Origin: Clostridia bacterium
GTDB lineage: Bacteria > Bacillota > Clostridia > TANB77 > CAG-508
Reading direction: 5' to 3'
Assembly (NCBI GenBank): GCA_017510525.1
Contig: JAFWNC010000003.1
Coordinates: 62,001-126,000 of the forward strand
DNA: 64,000 bases
Both the position numbers and the translations under genes were made by a program. The notes under the pieces were generated by a model that was given only the letters and a program-made list of their open reading frames with translations, did not search any database and had not been told where the DNA came from. Below are positions 48,156 through 58,025 of the stretch, one piece after another. Positions within the stretch are counted from its first letter, which is position 1. Every line of letters starts with the position of its first letter.

Positions 48156-49196
48156 ATGAAAAAAGAACCATTAATAAGTGTAATCGTACCAGTAAGAAAT
48201 GTAGCAGTATTACTATATCACAACATAGATACATTGCTATCTCAGACATATAAAAATTTAGAAATAATATTAGTAGAAGATGAATCAGAAGATTCTTCAT
48301 CAGCTGTTTGTGAAAATATTGCCAAAAAAGATTCAAGAATAAAAATAATTCATCAAGCTCATTCTGGAATATCAATTGCTAGAAATACAGGACTAGATGC
48401 TGCAACAGGTGAATACATAGCATTTATGGATGCAGATGATTTTATTAGTTTGAATTTATATGAGTATTTATATAAAATTCTTATAGAAAATGATGCTGAT
48501 GTTGCAGAATGTGATTTCATTAAAACAGATGTACAAAAAGCTGTATATTATGAGAACTTTGAACCACCTGTACAAGAGAAAGAAAAAGTTGAAATCTACA
48601 CAAGTAATGAAGCTCTTAGAAAACTACATGATGATGATCTTCATACATGTATAAAAGCTGTTGTTTTATGGAATAAACTTTATAAAAGAGAATTATGGGA
48701 TGGAATTAGGTTTCCAGAATATAAAAAATTTGAAGATGAAATGACAACATATAAAATATTAGATAAGTGTAAAAAAGTTGCTTCATCTAATCAAATATTA
48801 TATGCCTATATACAAAGAAATACATTCTCTATGAAACGTCGTTTTGATATGCATAGATTTGATGCTATTGAAGCATATGACAATTATTTATCTTTTTTCA
48901 AGCAAAAAAAATCTCCAGATATGCTAGAAAGAGTAGCAAGAAGATATTTAAGAATGTTAACCATTATAAGAGATGAAATATCACCATATACTATTAGTAT
49001 AGTAAACAAAGATCAAACACTTCAAAGAATAGATCAAAGATTTGAAAATATTTATCAATACCTAAAAGAATTATTAGCACAAAATCCAGAACTACAAGAT
49101 AGACAAAAATATCACCAAGAATACTATAACAAATATAAAGAAATAATTAAATTTCATGAAGAACGAAATGAAAGACATTTAGAATCTAACTTTTAA
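48156..49196 (+). CDS. Family 2 glycosyltransferase
   Basis: 346 residues from the ATG at 48156 (MKKEPLISVIVPVRN), which GGAGG at five bases fits better than the ATG at 48144. GT-A motifs are ISVIVPVRNVAVLL, EIILVEDESEDSS, ISIARNTGLDAATGEYIAFMDADD (DxD) and KFEDEMTTYKIL. It transfers sugar from a nucleotide donor, probably to a cell-surface polymer. The acceptor is unknown. It has its own promoter and stands on the plus strand between pth and the MurE-like gene. Confidence 0.88.
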   Translation: MKKEPLISVIVPVRNVAVLLYHNIDTLLSQTYKNLEIILVEDESEDSSSAVCENIAKKDSRIKIIHQAHSGISIARNTGLDAATGEYIAFMDADDFISLNLYEYLYKILIENDADVAECDFIKTDVQKAVYYENFEPPVQEKEKVEIYTSNEALRKLHDDDLHTCIKAVVLWNKLYKRELWDGIRFPEYKKFEDEMTTYKILDKCKKVASSNQILYAYIQRNTFSMKRRFDMHRFDAIEAYDNYLSFFKQKKSPDMLERVARRYLRMLTIIRDEISPYTISIVNKDQTLQRIDQRFENIYQYLKELLAQNPELQDRQKYHQEYYNKYKEIIKFHEERNERHLESNF

Positions 49197-49223
49197 TCCA
49201 ATTTTTCCTATCCATGTTTTTTT

Positions 49224-49244
49224 GGGGGCGACGATGGCGTCGCC
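49224..49244. repeat. Palindromic repeat, family B-like
   Basis: GGGGGCGACGATGGCGTCGCC hairpin after the GT2 gene. It may serve as part of its terminator. Confidence 0.6.
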
Positions 49245-49287
49245 TCTATCTTTTTATATAATAATTACATCCCATCTATCAATACTC

Positions 49288-49316
49288 TTTACTTTTAAAG
49301 AAAATAGATATATAAT
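49288..49316 (+). promoter_or_regulatory. Probable promoter of the MurE-like gene
   Basis: TTTACT, 17 bases, TATAAT, about 35 bases before the start. The -35 is a four-of-six match. Confidence 0.5.
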
Positions 49317-49349
49317 CACAATCAATAACAATAGATTGGAGGACAAACT

Positions 49350-50840
49350 ATGAAACTAGAAAAAATAATTGAAAACTTAGAAATTATAGAACAAAAAGGA
49401 GACATGAATATTGATATTACAAATATTCACTCAGACTCAAGAAAAATAAAACAAAATGGACTATTCGTAGCAATAAAAGGGTATGATCAAAACGGACTAG
49501 ACTACTTAGACTCAGCAATAAAAAATGGTGCAATAGCTGTTGTTGTAGAAAAAGATGTTGAAATTGAAAAATTACCAAAATCATTAAGCATTATAAAAGT
49601 TGAAAATACTAGAAAATCATTAGCAATTATGAGCTGTAACCTATATGATAACCCATCAAAAAAGTTTAAATTAATAGGAATTACAGGAACAAAAGGTAAA
49701 ACAACAACAACATTTATGACAAAAGCGCTATTAGAATCTCATGGATTAAAAGTAGGTTTAATAGGAAGTATAGCCGTATATATAGGAGATAAAAAATTAG
49801 AAGATACAGATAGAACAACACCTGAAAGTGTTGAAATACAAAAACATTTTGCACAAATGGCAGAAGAAAATGTTGATGTAGCAATAATCGAAGTATCATC
49901 ACAAGCTTTAAAATTAGAAAGAGTTACTGGATGTGACTTCGATATTGGGGTATTTACAAATCTTACAGAAGACCACATCAGCAAAAATGAACATGCAGAT
50001 ATGGAAGAATATTTCCAATGTAAAGCATCATTATTTGATAAATGTAAAATAGGAATAACAAATGCAGATGATGCAATTGCAAAAAGACTAACAGATAGAA
50101 AATGTACATTAAAAACATTTGGAATATCAAACCCTGCTGATATTACAGCAGATGAAAAAACACTAATAATAACACAAACAAGCACAAAATTCACAGTAAC
50201 TATGGATGGTAAAAAAGAAGACTTTGAAATTTCAATCCCAGGAAAATTTAGTGTATATAATGCATTAGGCGCAATAAGCGTTGCACATGAATTTGGTGTT
50301 ACACCAGAAGAAATGAAACAAGCATTAAAAGACCTAAGAGTACTAGGAAGAAACGAACCAGTACCAAACAAATTAGGCCTTACAATATTAATAGACTATG
50401 CCCACACCCCATCAAGCTTACAAAGTATACTAGAATCAGTTAAAGCATATGCAAAAGGAAGAATTATATGTGCTTGGGGAGTTGGTGGAGACAGAGACAG
50501 AGCCAAAAGGCCAATAATGGGAGAAATCTCAGGAACACTTGCTGATTACACAATATTAATGTCAGATCAAGTTAGAACAGAAGATCCAATGCAAATACTA
50601 AGAGATATTGAAGTTGGAGTAAAAAAAGTTGGTGGAAAATATACTATTATCGAAGACAGAACAGAAGGAATTAGACATGCACTTAAAATAGCAACAAAAG
50701 AAGATATAATAGTAATTCCAGGACTTGGACATGACTTGTATATTGAAAGAAATCATGTAAAATATCCATATGATGAAAGAAAAGTCATTGCAAAACTAGT
50801 TGACGAACTAATAGAATCAGGAGAAAAAACTCCAGAATAA
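49350..50840 (+). CDS. MurE-like Mur ligase
   Basis: 496 residues with GGAGG before the ATG. The N-terminal domain has DSRKIKQNGLFVAIKG; the ATP domain GITGTKGKTTTTFM; the central domain EVSSQALKLERV, FTNLTEDHI (an H follows in DHISKNEH) and LIDYAHTPSSLQSIL. These are MurE-type features. The amino-acid recognition loop, usually DNPR in meso-diaminopimelate ligases or DDPN in lysine ligases, here reads SDQVRTEDPM, and the later GKGHE is GLGHD. The ligase may therefore add a different amino acid, or act as a MurE paralogue. The gene is outside the murA-fts cluster. Confidence 0.8.
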   Translation: MKLEKIIENLEIIEQKGDMNIDITNIHSDSRKIKQNGLFVAIKGYDQNGLDYLDSAIKNGAIAVVVEKDVEIEKLPKSLSIIKVENTRKSLAIMSCNLYDNPSKKFKLIGITGTKGKTTTTFMTKALLESHGLKVGLIGSIAVYIGDKKLEDTDRTTPESVEIQKHFAQMAEENVDVAIIEVSSQALKLERVTGCDFDIGVFTNLTEDHISKNEHADMEEYFQCKASLFDKCKIGITNADDAIAKRLTDRKCTLKTFGISNPADITADEKTLIITQTSTKFTVTMDGKKEDFEISIPGKFSVYNALGAISVAHEFGVTPEEMKQALKDLRVLGRNEPVPNKLGLTILIDYAHTPSSLQSILESVKAYAKGRIICAWGVGGDRDRAKRPIMGEISGTLADYTILMSDQVRTEDPMQILRDIEVGVKKVGGKYTIIEDRTEGIRHALKIATKEDIIVIPGLGHDLYIERNHVKYPYDERKVIAKLVDELIESGEKTPE

Positions 50841-50844
50841 ATAA

Positions 50845-50910
50845 ACGGAGAAAAGCAACTTGAGCAAAAAGGGGACGCGTCCCCTTTTTGCTCAAGTTGC
50901 TTTTCTCCGT
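50845..50910. terminator. Perfect 66-bp palindrome between murE-like and sigE
   Basis: Starts ACGGAGAAAAGCAACTTGAG and ends with its exact complement; the centre is GGGGACG-CGTCCCC with no loop. All 33 base pairs match. It lies between two convergent genes and can terminate both. It is a member of the GGGGACG hairpin family. Confidence 0.85.
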
Positions 50911-50919
50911 CCTCATCTT

Positions 50920-51645
50920 TTACCCTGTTTTATTCATAATCTCCTTTCTCATCTTAAGCATAATCTTCTTTTCAAGCCTCGAAATATAACTCTGAGAAAT
51001 CCCTAACATATCAGCAACCTCCTTTTGAGTCTTCTCCTTTCTCCCATCAATTCCAAACCTTAAATTCATGATATTCCTCTCCTTATCAGTCAATTTAGAA
51101 ATAGCAATCCTAAGAAGTTTCTTATCAACCTCATCCTCTAAATCCTTGTAAATAACATCCTCATCAGTTCCTAAAACATCAGAAAGCAATAACTCGTTTC
51201 CATCGCCATCTTGATTCAAAGGTTCATCAAAAGAAACCTCACCCTTTATTCTATTACTACGTCTTAAATACATCAAAATCTCATTTTCAATACAACGAGA
51301 TGCATATGTAGCAAGTTTTATATTCTTCCCAATATTAAAAGTATTTATAGCTTTCATAAGTCCAATAGTTCCAATAGAAATTAAATCCTCTAAATCAACC
51401 CCAGTATTCTCAAACTTTTTTGCAATATAAACAACTAATCTTAAATTTCTCTCAACCAAAACCTGTTTAACATCTTCCTCATCAATTCTCTTAAGAAGCT
51501 CATTTTCCTCTGTTATAGACAAAGGCGGAGGCAAAGTTTGACTTCCATTAATATAAAAAATAGGCAATTTATCAATATTTTCTCCCTTACAAAATTTTCG
51601 ATAAATTGCTCTTAAATTAACTCTAACCATTTCTAATAAATTCAT
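50920..51645 (-). CDS. sigE: RNA polymerase sporulation sigma factor SigE (pro-form)
   Basis: 241 residues. A pro-sequence of about 25-30 residues with [13 protein letters not shown] marks the site processed by SpoIIGA. Region 2 has [34 protein letters not shown] and [13 protein letters not shown]; region 4 ends [12 protein letters not shown]. It drives early mother-cell transcription. It lies 11 bases downstream of spoIIGA. sigG, which usually follows sigE, is absent here; a long palindrome follows instead. Confidence 0.95.
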   Translation of the reverse strand: MNLLEMVRVNLRAIYRKFCKGENIDKLPIFYINGSQTLPPPLSITEENELLKRIDEEDVKQVLVERNLRLVVYIAKKFENTGVDLEDLISIGTIGLMKAINTFNIGKNIKLATYASRCIENEILMYLRRSNRIKGEVSFDEPLNQDGDGNELLLSDVLGTDEDVIYKDLEDEVDKKLLRIAISKLTDKERNIMNLRFGIDGRKEKTQKEVADMLGISQSYISRLEKKIMLKMRKEIMNKTG

Positions 51646-51656
51646 ACAAAACCTCC

Positions 51657-52490
51657 TTAAACTATATCTGAACTAATTAATCCACAATATAAATCAGAAG
51701 AACTAAGCTTCCCATCATATATTCCAACAACACTATCACAATCTACAACCTCACCATCATTTTTAAAAACCTTTATATAATCGCAAGAAATGCCGACTAA
51801 AGCACCACTATCATTCCCTAAAGATGAATAAGGAATAACATAAAAACGCTTTTCTTTTCCAAATTTAGAAATATCTAAAAAATCCACACCAAAAGATGTT
51901 TTTAAAGACATCTTTTCCACAATAACAACATGCTTTCCTGTGGAAGGTTCCCTAAGTAAATTACCACTATCAACTAAAACATTAAACACATCGCTTTTCC
52001 CATCAATTCCAATCTCAATCTTATAAATCAGTTTATCTTTCCAAAATGACTTTTTAATAAAAAACAAAGCAATCTTAATAAAGCAAAATCCAAAAAATAA
52101 TCCAATAAAAAGTTTTAGAAAAGAATGATTTGAAACCAAAATCCCATTACTAATATATATTCCATCAAACTTATTTAAGAAAAGAACTGTAAAACAAATA
52201 CCTCCTAAAATAAAGCTAACTAAATAGAAGAAAATAATCTTTTTTACAAGTTTTTCTCTTCCAAAAGCAATTACTATAATAATAAAAGAAAGAATAATTC
52301 TATATATAATACTTCCAAAAAAACCTATAGCTATTATTAAAGAAAAAATAGCAAATACCCCTCCAACACTTGATGCAACAATATTTCTCCAGAATTTATT
52401 TTTTACTTTTAAGAAAAAACCAGTTAATTCTAATAAAAAATAATTAATAACTAAATTTTCTAAAAAAACAATATCAATATAGATAACCAT
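51657..52490 (-). CDS. spoIIGA: Sigma-E processing peptidase SpoIIGA
   Basis: 277 residues from the ATG at 52490 ([20 protein letters not shown]), with GAGGAAA upstream; the longer frame is unlikely. Five or so N-terminal transmembrane segments are followed by a C-terminal aspartic-protease-like domain with [21 protein letters not shown], where DSGN holds the active aspartate. It cleaves pro-SigE at the septum. It is directly upstream of sigE. Confidence 0.95.
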   Translation of the reverse strand: MVIYIDIVFLENLVINYFLLELTGFFLKVKNKFWRNIVASSVGGVFAIFSLIIAIGFFGSIIYRIILSFIIIVIAFGREKLVKKIIFFYLVSFILGGICFTVLFLNKFDGIYISNGILVSNHSFLKLFIGLFFGFCFIKIALFFIKKSFWKDKLIYKIEIGIDGKSDVFNVLVDSGNLLREPSTGKHVVIVEKMSLKTSFGVDFLDISKFGKEKRFYVIPYSSLGNDSGALVGISCDYIKVFKNDGEVVDCDSVVGIYDGKLSSSDLYCGLISSDIV

Positions 52491-52634
52491 CTTTTCCTCA
52501 AACTCTTTCTTAAAATATTTTAAAACATAATACAAAAAAAATATGTCAAATCTTACTGCAAAAAAAAAGAAATAATCTACCAAAAGTAGATTATTTCTCG
52601 GAAAAAATATAATAAAATTTAAATAGTGACAAAT

Positions 52635-53747
52635 TTATTTCATATTCTTGTTCTTTCTTAGGAAAGTAGGAATATCTAATTCATTAGGATTATTAGATTC
52701 AGTAGAACCATATGAAGGAGTTCCCATCTTTCTCTCCCAAGCTTTATTTACAATACTATTAGCTTTTTGATTTTTCTCTTCTTCATTCTCAAAACCTGTA
52801 GCAATAACAGTAATAACAATTTCATCACCTAAAGAATCATCTGTTACAGAACCGAAGATAATATTTGCTTCAGGATCAGCACTACGTTGAACAAGTTCAG
52901 CAGCAGTATTCGCTTCATGTAATCCAACATCACTACCACCAGTAATATTGATAATTACACCACGAGCGCCCTCAATTGAAGTTTCAAGTAATGGACTTTG
53001 AATAGCTTGTTTAGCAGCATCTTCTGCTCTGTTTTCACCAGAAGCTCTACCAATACCCATATGAGCCATTCCTCTATCTAACATAATTGTTCTAACATCA
53101 GCAAAATCTAAGTTAATAAGACCAGGAACAGCAATCAAATCTGAAATACCTTGAACACCTTGTCTTAAAACATCATCAGCCATTCTGAAAGCTTCTAACA
53201 TAGAAGTTTTTCTATCAATAACTTGAAGTAATTTATCATTAGGAATTACAACTAATGTATCAACTTTTCCTTTTAAATTTTCAATTCCACGTTCAGCTTG
53301 AGAAAGTCTTTTCTTTCCTTCAAAAGTAAATGGTTTAGTAACAACACCAATTGTTAAAATTCCCATTTCCTTAGCAGTAGCAGCAACTATTGGAGCTGCA
53401 CCAGTTCCAGTTCCACCACCCATTCCAGAAGTAACAAAAACCATATCTGCTCCTCTTAAAGCTTCAGCAACTTCAGATTTGCTTTCTTCAGCAGCTTGTG
53501 CACCAATATCAGGATTTGCACCAGCACCTAAACCTCTAGTTAATTTCTCTCCTATTTGAATTTTTGTAGAAGCTTTAGACAATTGAAGAGCTTGTCTATC
53601 TGTGTTAACTGCAATAAACTCTACATTTTTTATTCCAGCATCAATCATCCTGTTAACCGCATTATTACCAGCACCACCAACACCAATAACTTTGATAGTA
53701 GCTGTTCCGTCTGTTGAATAATTCAAATCATCGTTTTCCATTATCAT
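52635..53747 (-). CDS. ftsZ: Cell division protein FtsZ
   Basis: 370 residues. Tubulin-like GTPase: [39 protein letters not shown] (the G-rich loop), [11 protein letters not shown] (T7 loop). The C-terminal peptide reads [13 protein letters not shown], the binding site for FtsA and SepF. AGGAGG precedes two close in-frame ATGs. It is downstream of ftsA in the division cluster. Confidence 0.99.
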   Translation of the reverse strand: MIMENDDLNYSTDGTATIKVIGVGGAGNNAVNRMIDAGIKNVEFIAVNTDRQALQLSKASTKIQIGEKLTRGLGAGANPDIGAQAAEESKSEVAEALRGADMVFVTSGMGGGTGTGAAPIVAATAKEMGILTIGVVTKPFTFEGKKRLSQAERGIENLKGKVDTLVVIPNDKLLQVIDRKTSMLEAFRMADDVLRQGVQGISDLIAVPGLINLDFADVRTIMLDRGMAHMGIGRASGENRAEDAAKQAIQSPLLETSIEGARGVIINITGGSDVGLHEANTAAELVQRSADPEANIIFGSVTDDSLGDEIVITVIATGFENEEEKNQKANSIVNKAWERKMGTPSYGSTESNNPNELDIPTFLRKNKNMK

Positions 53748-53805
53748 AATGTAATTCCTCCTTATTTTTTCTATATATATTTAAAAAAAAATTAAAAACA
53801 ACTCT

Positions 53806-53832
53806 GTAGGGGCGACCATTGGTCTTCCGCCT
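53806..53832. repeat. Palindromic repeat, family B
   Basis: GTAGGGGCGACCATTGGTCTTCC, then a tail with TTACCCTATAC, between ftsA and ftsZ. One arm mismatch (CTTCC for CGTCC). Confidence 0.7.
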
Positions 53833-53867
53833 TCTTGACTTACCCTATACTCCATAATTCTTTCATC

Positions 53868-55100
53868 TTACGAATAAAAAAAGTCTCTTACCTTTTCTAT
53901 TACAGTTTTAAAGAATGACTTATCAGGTTTTGTATCTATATTACTTGAAAGAGTTTTTATAAAAGTTCTTGAAGCAATATATCTAATCAAAGCATAACTT
54001 GTTCTATATGTAGGTTTTATTGTACTAACAAGACGAGCAGTTGAAATTTTAACTGGAATATTTAATATAATTTTTCCAGCCATATCACTTTTATTAATAT
54101 TAACTATTCCATCACCAGTTAAAACTACATTATTAATATTAGCTTTTATACCCTGGTTTGTAATATCTCTATTAATAATAGAAAAGATTTCTTCTACTCT
54201 AGCTTCAATTATTTCAATAAGTTCTGAACTCTTTATGGTCTTATTTTTTGATTCTCCACCTTTGTATGTATTAAGAATAATATTATTATCATTATCAATA
54301 AATGATTTTAAAGCTAATCCATATTGTCTTTTTAACTTATCAGCCTCTTCTCTAGAAATATTTAAAACATAAGCTATATCACTTGTAATATTATCTCCAC
54401 CTAAAGAAATTGTATTAGTATAGACAAATGTAGATCCATAGAACACGCCAATTTCAGTATTTCCAGCACCAATATCTAATAATAATACATTATCTTGAAG
54501 TTCATTTACATCTAAGACTAAATTTCTTTCAGCTAATGTAACAGGAACAATTCCATCAATATCAATACCAGATTTTCTAAAAATTGAAGTTAATCTTTTT
54601 ATATATTCTTTTTCTGCCAAAACAATTTGAGCCGTAAGAGTGAAACTTGCACTAATTTTTCCAACAGGATCATCAACAACTTTCCCATCTTCCAAAACAA
54701 ACTGATTTGGAACTATATCAATTAAAACCTTATCTTCCGGAATTTCAATATCACGAATTTGAGTAATAGATGATATGACATCCTTTTGAGATATTCCAGC
54801 ATATTTATCTTTTGCGTCTTTTACGATACTGTTCTGAACTATAGTAACATACTTACCAGGTATAGTAACATAAGCAGAATTTATCTTAAAATTAGCAATC
54901 TCCTCTGCCTCTTTAACACATTTTTCAATAGCTTTTGAGATAGCATCTTCATCAATAATTTTTCCTTTGCTTATACCTTGGCATTTATTACTGGTGTTGC
55001 AAATAATTTCAATCTGATTGAAATTATTAACTTCGCCTACAACAGCGCTAACCTTAGATGTTCCAATATCGATACCTACATATATATCACCGATTGCCAA
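53868..55100 (-). CDS. ftsA: Cell division protein FtsA
   Basis: 410 residues. Actin-like fold: GDIYVGIDIGTSKVSAVVGEV (phosphate 1), VLLLDIGAGNTEIGVF (phosphate 2), GDNITSDIAYVLNIS, and VVLTGDGIVNI (GG-type adenosine motif, here GDG). The C-terminal amphipathic segment (KTVIEKVRDFFYS) tethers to the membrane. It anchors FtsZ. It sits between sbp and ftsZ. Confidence 0.97.
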   Translation of the reverse strand: MAIGDIYVGIDIGTSKVSAVVGEVNNFNQIEIICNTSNKCQGISKGKIIDEDAISKAIEKCVKEAEEIANFKINSAYVTIPGKYVTIVQNSIVKDAKDKYAGISQKDVISSITQIRDIEIPEDKVLIDIVPNQFVLEDGKVVDDPVGKISASFTLTAQIVLAEKEYIKRLTSIFRKSGIDIDGIVPVTLAERNLVLDVNELQDNVLLLDIGAGNTEIGVFYGSTFVYTNTISLGGDNITSDIAYVLNISREEADKLKRQYGLALKSFIDNDNNIILNTYKGGESKNKTIKSSELIEIIEARVEEIFSIINRDITNQGIKANINNVVLTGDGIVNINKSDMAGKIILNIPVKISTARLVSTIKPTYRTSYALIRYIASRTFIKTLSSNIDTKPDKSFFKTVIEKVRDFFYS

Positions 55101-55201
55101 GTTAACTCCTCCATCTATATTTTAATTTTACCGTCCTTAGAATATTATATTTTTTGTAAAAAGTCAATAGAAAATGTCATATTTTTGTAATAATTTTGTA
55201 A

Positions 55202-55561
55202 CTATTTTGTAATTTTATTTTTATTATTCCATTTTTCAATATAATACCTACGAATCATAGATAAATTTACAAACATTCTACCAACAAAAACAATAACTGC
55301 AGCTAAATAAATATCAACATTTAATCTCTCGCCTAGATAAGTCAAAAGCATTGCCAATATTGCATTTCCGAAGAATCCTGAAACAAATATTTTAATATCA
55401 AAATGCTTTTGAAGAATAGAATTTATACCACCAAAAACTGAATCTAAAGCAGCTATAATAGCAATTGCCAAATATCCAGAATATGAATACGAAATAGTAG
55501 GTAAATTCATACCAACAGCAACACCTAATAAACAACCTAAAATTATAGTAACAATAAACAT
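55202..55561 (-). CDS. sbp: Small basic protein (DUF1290)
   Basis: 119 residues, three or four transmembrane segments. GCLLGVAVGMNLPTISYSYSGYLAIAIIAALDSVFGGINSIL is characteristic of DUF1290, found before ftsA in many Firmicutes. The function is unknown and probably related to division or envelope control. Order: DUF881, sbp, ftsA. Confidence 0.9.
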   Translation of the reverse strand: MFIVTIILGCLLGVAVGMNLPTISYSYSGYLAIAIIAALDSVFGGINSILQKHFDIKIFVSGFFGNAILAMLLTYLGERLNVDIYLAAVIVFVGRMFVNLSMIRRYYIEKWNNKNKITK

Positions 55562-55611
55562 AACTCTCTCCTTTTTATATTTTTTAAATAGATTAAACTC
55601 TGTACAAGTTT

Positions 55612-55638
55612 TCGTAGCGGAGAACTAAAGTTCTCCAT
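55612..55638. repeat. Small palindromic repeat, family A (copy 8)
   Basis: TCGTAGCGGAGAACTAAAGTTCTCC, nine bases from the end of the upstream DUF881 gene. Confidence 0.8.
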
Positions 55639-55646
55639 ACATCCCA

Positions 55647-56336
55647 TTATTCTCCATAATTAATTTCTAAATTTCCATTATATTTATTAATCAAAATCTC
55701 ATCTGATAAAACATATGAAATATTCTTACCTTCAGCCTCTAACTCATCTTTAATTCCACCCTTAATATTAATAGCACTCTCCAAATACTTACTATCACCA
55801 ATAGCCTTAACAACATAAGGAGACATTACCCTTTGAGTATTAACTAAAATAAATTTAGACTGAACATCAACAATATCAGTATTAGCAACAATTCTTTCAT
55901 CATTAATTGAAATAGCCTCAGCACCCGCATATTTAAGCTCATTTACTAAAACCAATAAATCTCCATATCCAACTCTTTTATTACCATCAGAAACAGTAAT
56001 CTCTATTCCCTGTCCCTTAACATTTGTATATCCTAAACTCATATAAGCTTTTTGTAAATCCTGATTAAGTAACCCTAAAGTTCCTTGCTCTGTTTGTGTT
56101 TGAGTTTTATATTCCTCTATACTTTCCTCATTTTCCTTAATAGTATTTTCTATCTCTTCATTCTTTGCTTTCCAAGAAGCAAGCTCAGATCTTAGCTCAC
56201 TTTCTCTCATAGTGCTAACTCCAGAATTTTCAATAACATCAACTGTTTTAACCTGAACAAAAACAACACTAACCAAAAGAATACATATAATACCAATAGT
56301 TAAACACATTATTACCTTAGCTCTCAAATATCTCAC
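55647..56336 (-). CDS. DUF881 family protein (downstream copy)
   Basis: Up to 229 residues. One N-terminal transmembrane segment is followed by a coiled coil (~45-80) and the DUF881 domain: GQGIEITVSDGN, LLVLVNELKYAGAEAISINDERIVANTDI and PYVVKAIGDSKYLESAI. The start is ambiguous between a GTG at 56336 and a TTG at 56327 with GGGTGAG upstream. It is a tandem duplicate of the next gene. DUF881 genes are typical between ftsQ and sbp in Clostridia. Function unknown. Confidence 0.88.
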   Translation of the reverse strand: MRYLRAKVIMCLTIGIICILLVSVVFVQVKTVDVIENSGVSTMRESELRSELASWKAKNEEIENTIKENEESIEEYKTQTQTEQGTLGLLNQDLQKAYMSLGYTNVKGQGIEITVSDGNKRVGYGDLLVLVNELKYAGAEAISINDERIVANTDIVDVQSKFILVNTQRVMSPYVVKAIGDSKYLESAINIKGGIKDELEAEGKNISYVLSDEILINKYNGNLEINYGE

Positions 56337-56338
56337 CC

Positions 56339-57052
56339 CTATTCTGCAACCTGCATATAATCATTTTGATAAACACCATTATACTTTGGAAGACTAATAT
56401 CATCTGATTTTGAAATACTAACACTAACTCCATCATCTTCCATAAGTTCCAAATAACCACCAGGTCTAGTTAACGCACCATATAACTTATCTGGATAACC
56501 TATAGCTTTAATTTCAAAAGGAACACCAAGTTTCTCATCATTTACCTTAACAATATTACCAGAACAATTAATAGCAGTAGTAGAAATAATCCTTTGTCCA
56601 TTTATTGAAACAGCTTCAGCACCTGCATTAAATAACTCATTAACAACCTCAAGTAAATCTAAATCATGAACTATAAAATCATTCATATCCTCATTTGATT
56701 TAACAAGTTTTGAATCATCAAGTTCAATAACAACGCCTTTTCCCTTAATTTCTGTAAGTCCTAATAATTTATTAGCCTCACTAATCTTTTCCTCAATAGA
56801 AGTAGCTTCATTATTATCAGCAGCAGCAGTTTTTCTTAAACTCTCAAGCTCATTCATAGATTTTTCTAATTTTTCATAAGAAGCCTCATACTTCTCTTTG
56901 GCCTTTAAAACATTATCTCTAAGCTTATTCTCAGCCATAGATTGAACTCCAGAATTTGTATTTAAAGAATCAACTGTTTTAACCTGAACACAAATTCCAA
57001 CAGTCATAACAAAACAAATTATTCCAATAATAATATAATGATTTCTTTTCAT
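56339..57052 (-). CDS. DUF881 family protein (upstream copy)
   Basis: 237 residues from the ATG at 57052 (MKRNHYIIIGIICFVM), with AAGGA upstream. A membrane anchor and coiled coil precede the DUF881 domain: GKGVVIELDDSK, DLLEVVNELFNAGAEAVSINGQRI and PFEIKAIGYPDKLYGAL. It is closely related to its downstream neighbour and separated from it by a few bases. It starts 13 bases after the ftsQ stop. Confidence 0.88.
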   Translation of the reverse strand: MKRNHYIIIGIICFVMTVGICVQVKTVDSLNTNSGVQSMAENKLRDNVLKAKEKYEASYEKLEKSMNELESLRKTAAADNNEATSIEEKISEANKLLGLTEIKGKGVVIELDDSKLVKSNEDMNDFIVHDLDLLEVVNELFNAGAEAVSINGQRIISTTAINCSGNIVKVNDEKLGVPFEIKAIGYPDKLYGALTRPGGYLELMEDDGVSVSISKSDDISLPKYNGVYQNDYMQVAE

Positions 57053-57065
57053 CAAACTATCCTTT

Positions 57066-58025
57066 CTATATAGTCTCTCTAAAATAAGGGGATTTTTCAT
57101 TTAAATTCATATCAACAAAAAACTCACCATTAATTCCCTTCTCTTTAGCAACCATCTCAATAATAAACATTATACGTCTATTTAAATCGCTTCCATCACC
57201 AATATATACTTTCTTGCCTTCAGACTCCATAATTAGAGCAATGTCTTTAGAATTAGTAATATCTATTTTTGAAATCAAACCTTTTATTTCAAACTCATCA
57301 CTAGTTTTTAGTACCTTATCAACAATTTCCATTCTCTTTAAATCTGAATTATTTAACCTATTATTCTTGCTTTCTGAATCACTAATCATTGATTCAAAAT
57401 CAGTGGTTGTCCCAATTAAAACTGGAAGTTCTAATCTCTCATTAGAAAAATCTATAATATATCCGTTTTTATCTATGTAAGCATACATTCCATCAGCCAT
57501 TTCAGCTATAAGTGACGGAGTTCTCTCTTTAATGGTAATTTTAATTTTATTAGGCCAAACCCTACTTATTTTAACACTTTCAACATAAGGATCACTTTCT
57601 ATATTTTCCCTAATCTTCTTCTTACTCATAGAATAAATATTTTTTGAAGTTTCTAATTTAGATAAGCTTATTATTTCATCTTCAGAAATAATATCATTAT
57701 TTTCAACAATAATCTCTTCTAAATTAAACATAGGAGAAAATAAAACAAAGCAAGTTCCACAAGCTAACAGAATAAACAAACAAGCAACACGTAAAACAAT
57801 CTTACCTTTTTTGCTAAGAGTTTTCTTTTTACTAACCTTATTTGTTGAGCTCTGTTTTTTTACAGTTTTTACTGATTTATTTACCTTTTTATTTTTTTGT
57901 TTTTTATTTTTCTTATTCTTAGATTTTTTTTCTTTATCCTTAGATGATGATATTCCAATAATAACTTCATTATCAAAGTCAAATTTATTATTATCTTTAT
58001 TCTTTTTCTTTTGTTTCAATATCAT
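57066..58025 (-). CDS. ftsQ: Cell division protein FtsQ/DivIB
   Basis: 319 residues. A long Lys-rich cytoplasmic N-terminus (~1-80) precedes one transmembrane segment, then POTRA and FtsQ domains: MFNLEEIIVENNDIISEDEIISLSKLE, YVESVKISRVWPNKIKITIKERTPS and YAYIDKNGYIID. It links the divisome to cell-wall synthesis. The ATG overlaps the murA stop (TGATG), so the two are translationally coupled. Confidence 0.93.
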   Translation of the reverse strand: MILKQKKKNKDNNKFDFDNEVIIGISSSKDKEKKSKNKKNKKQKNKKVNKSVKTVKKQSSTNKVSKKKTLSKKGKIVLRVACLFILLACGTCFVLFSPMFNLEEIIVENNDIISEDEIISLSKLETSKNIYSMSKKKIRENIESDPYVESVKISRVWPNKIKITIKERTPSLIAEMADGMYAYIDKNGYIIDFSNERLELPVLIGTTTDFESMISDSESKNNRLNNSDLKRMEIVDKVLKTSDEFEIKGLISKIDITNSKDIALIMESEGKKVYIGDGSDLNRRIMFIIEMVAKEKGINGEFFVDMNLNEKSPYFRETI

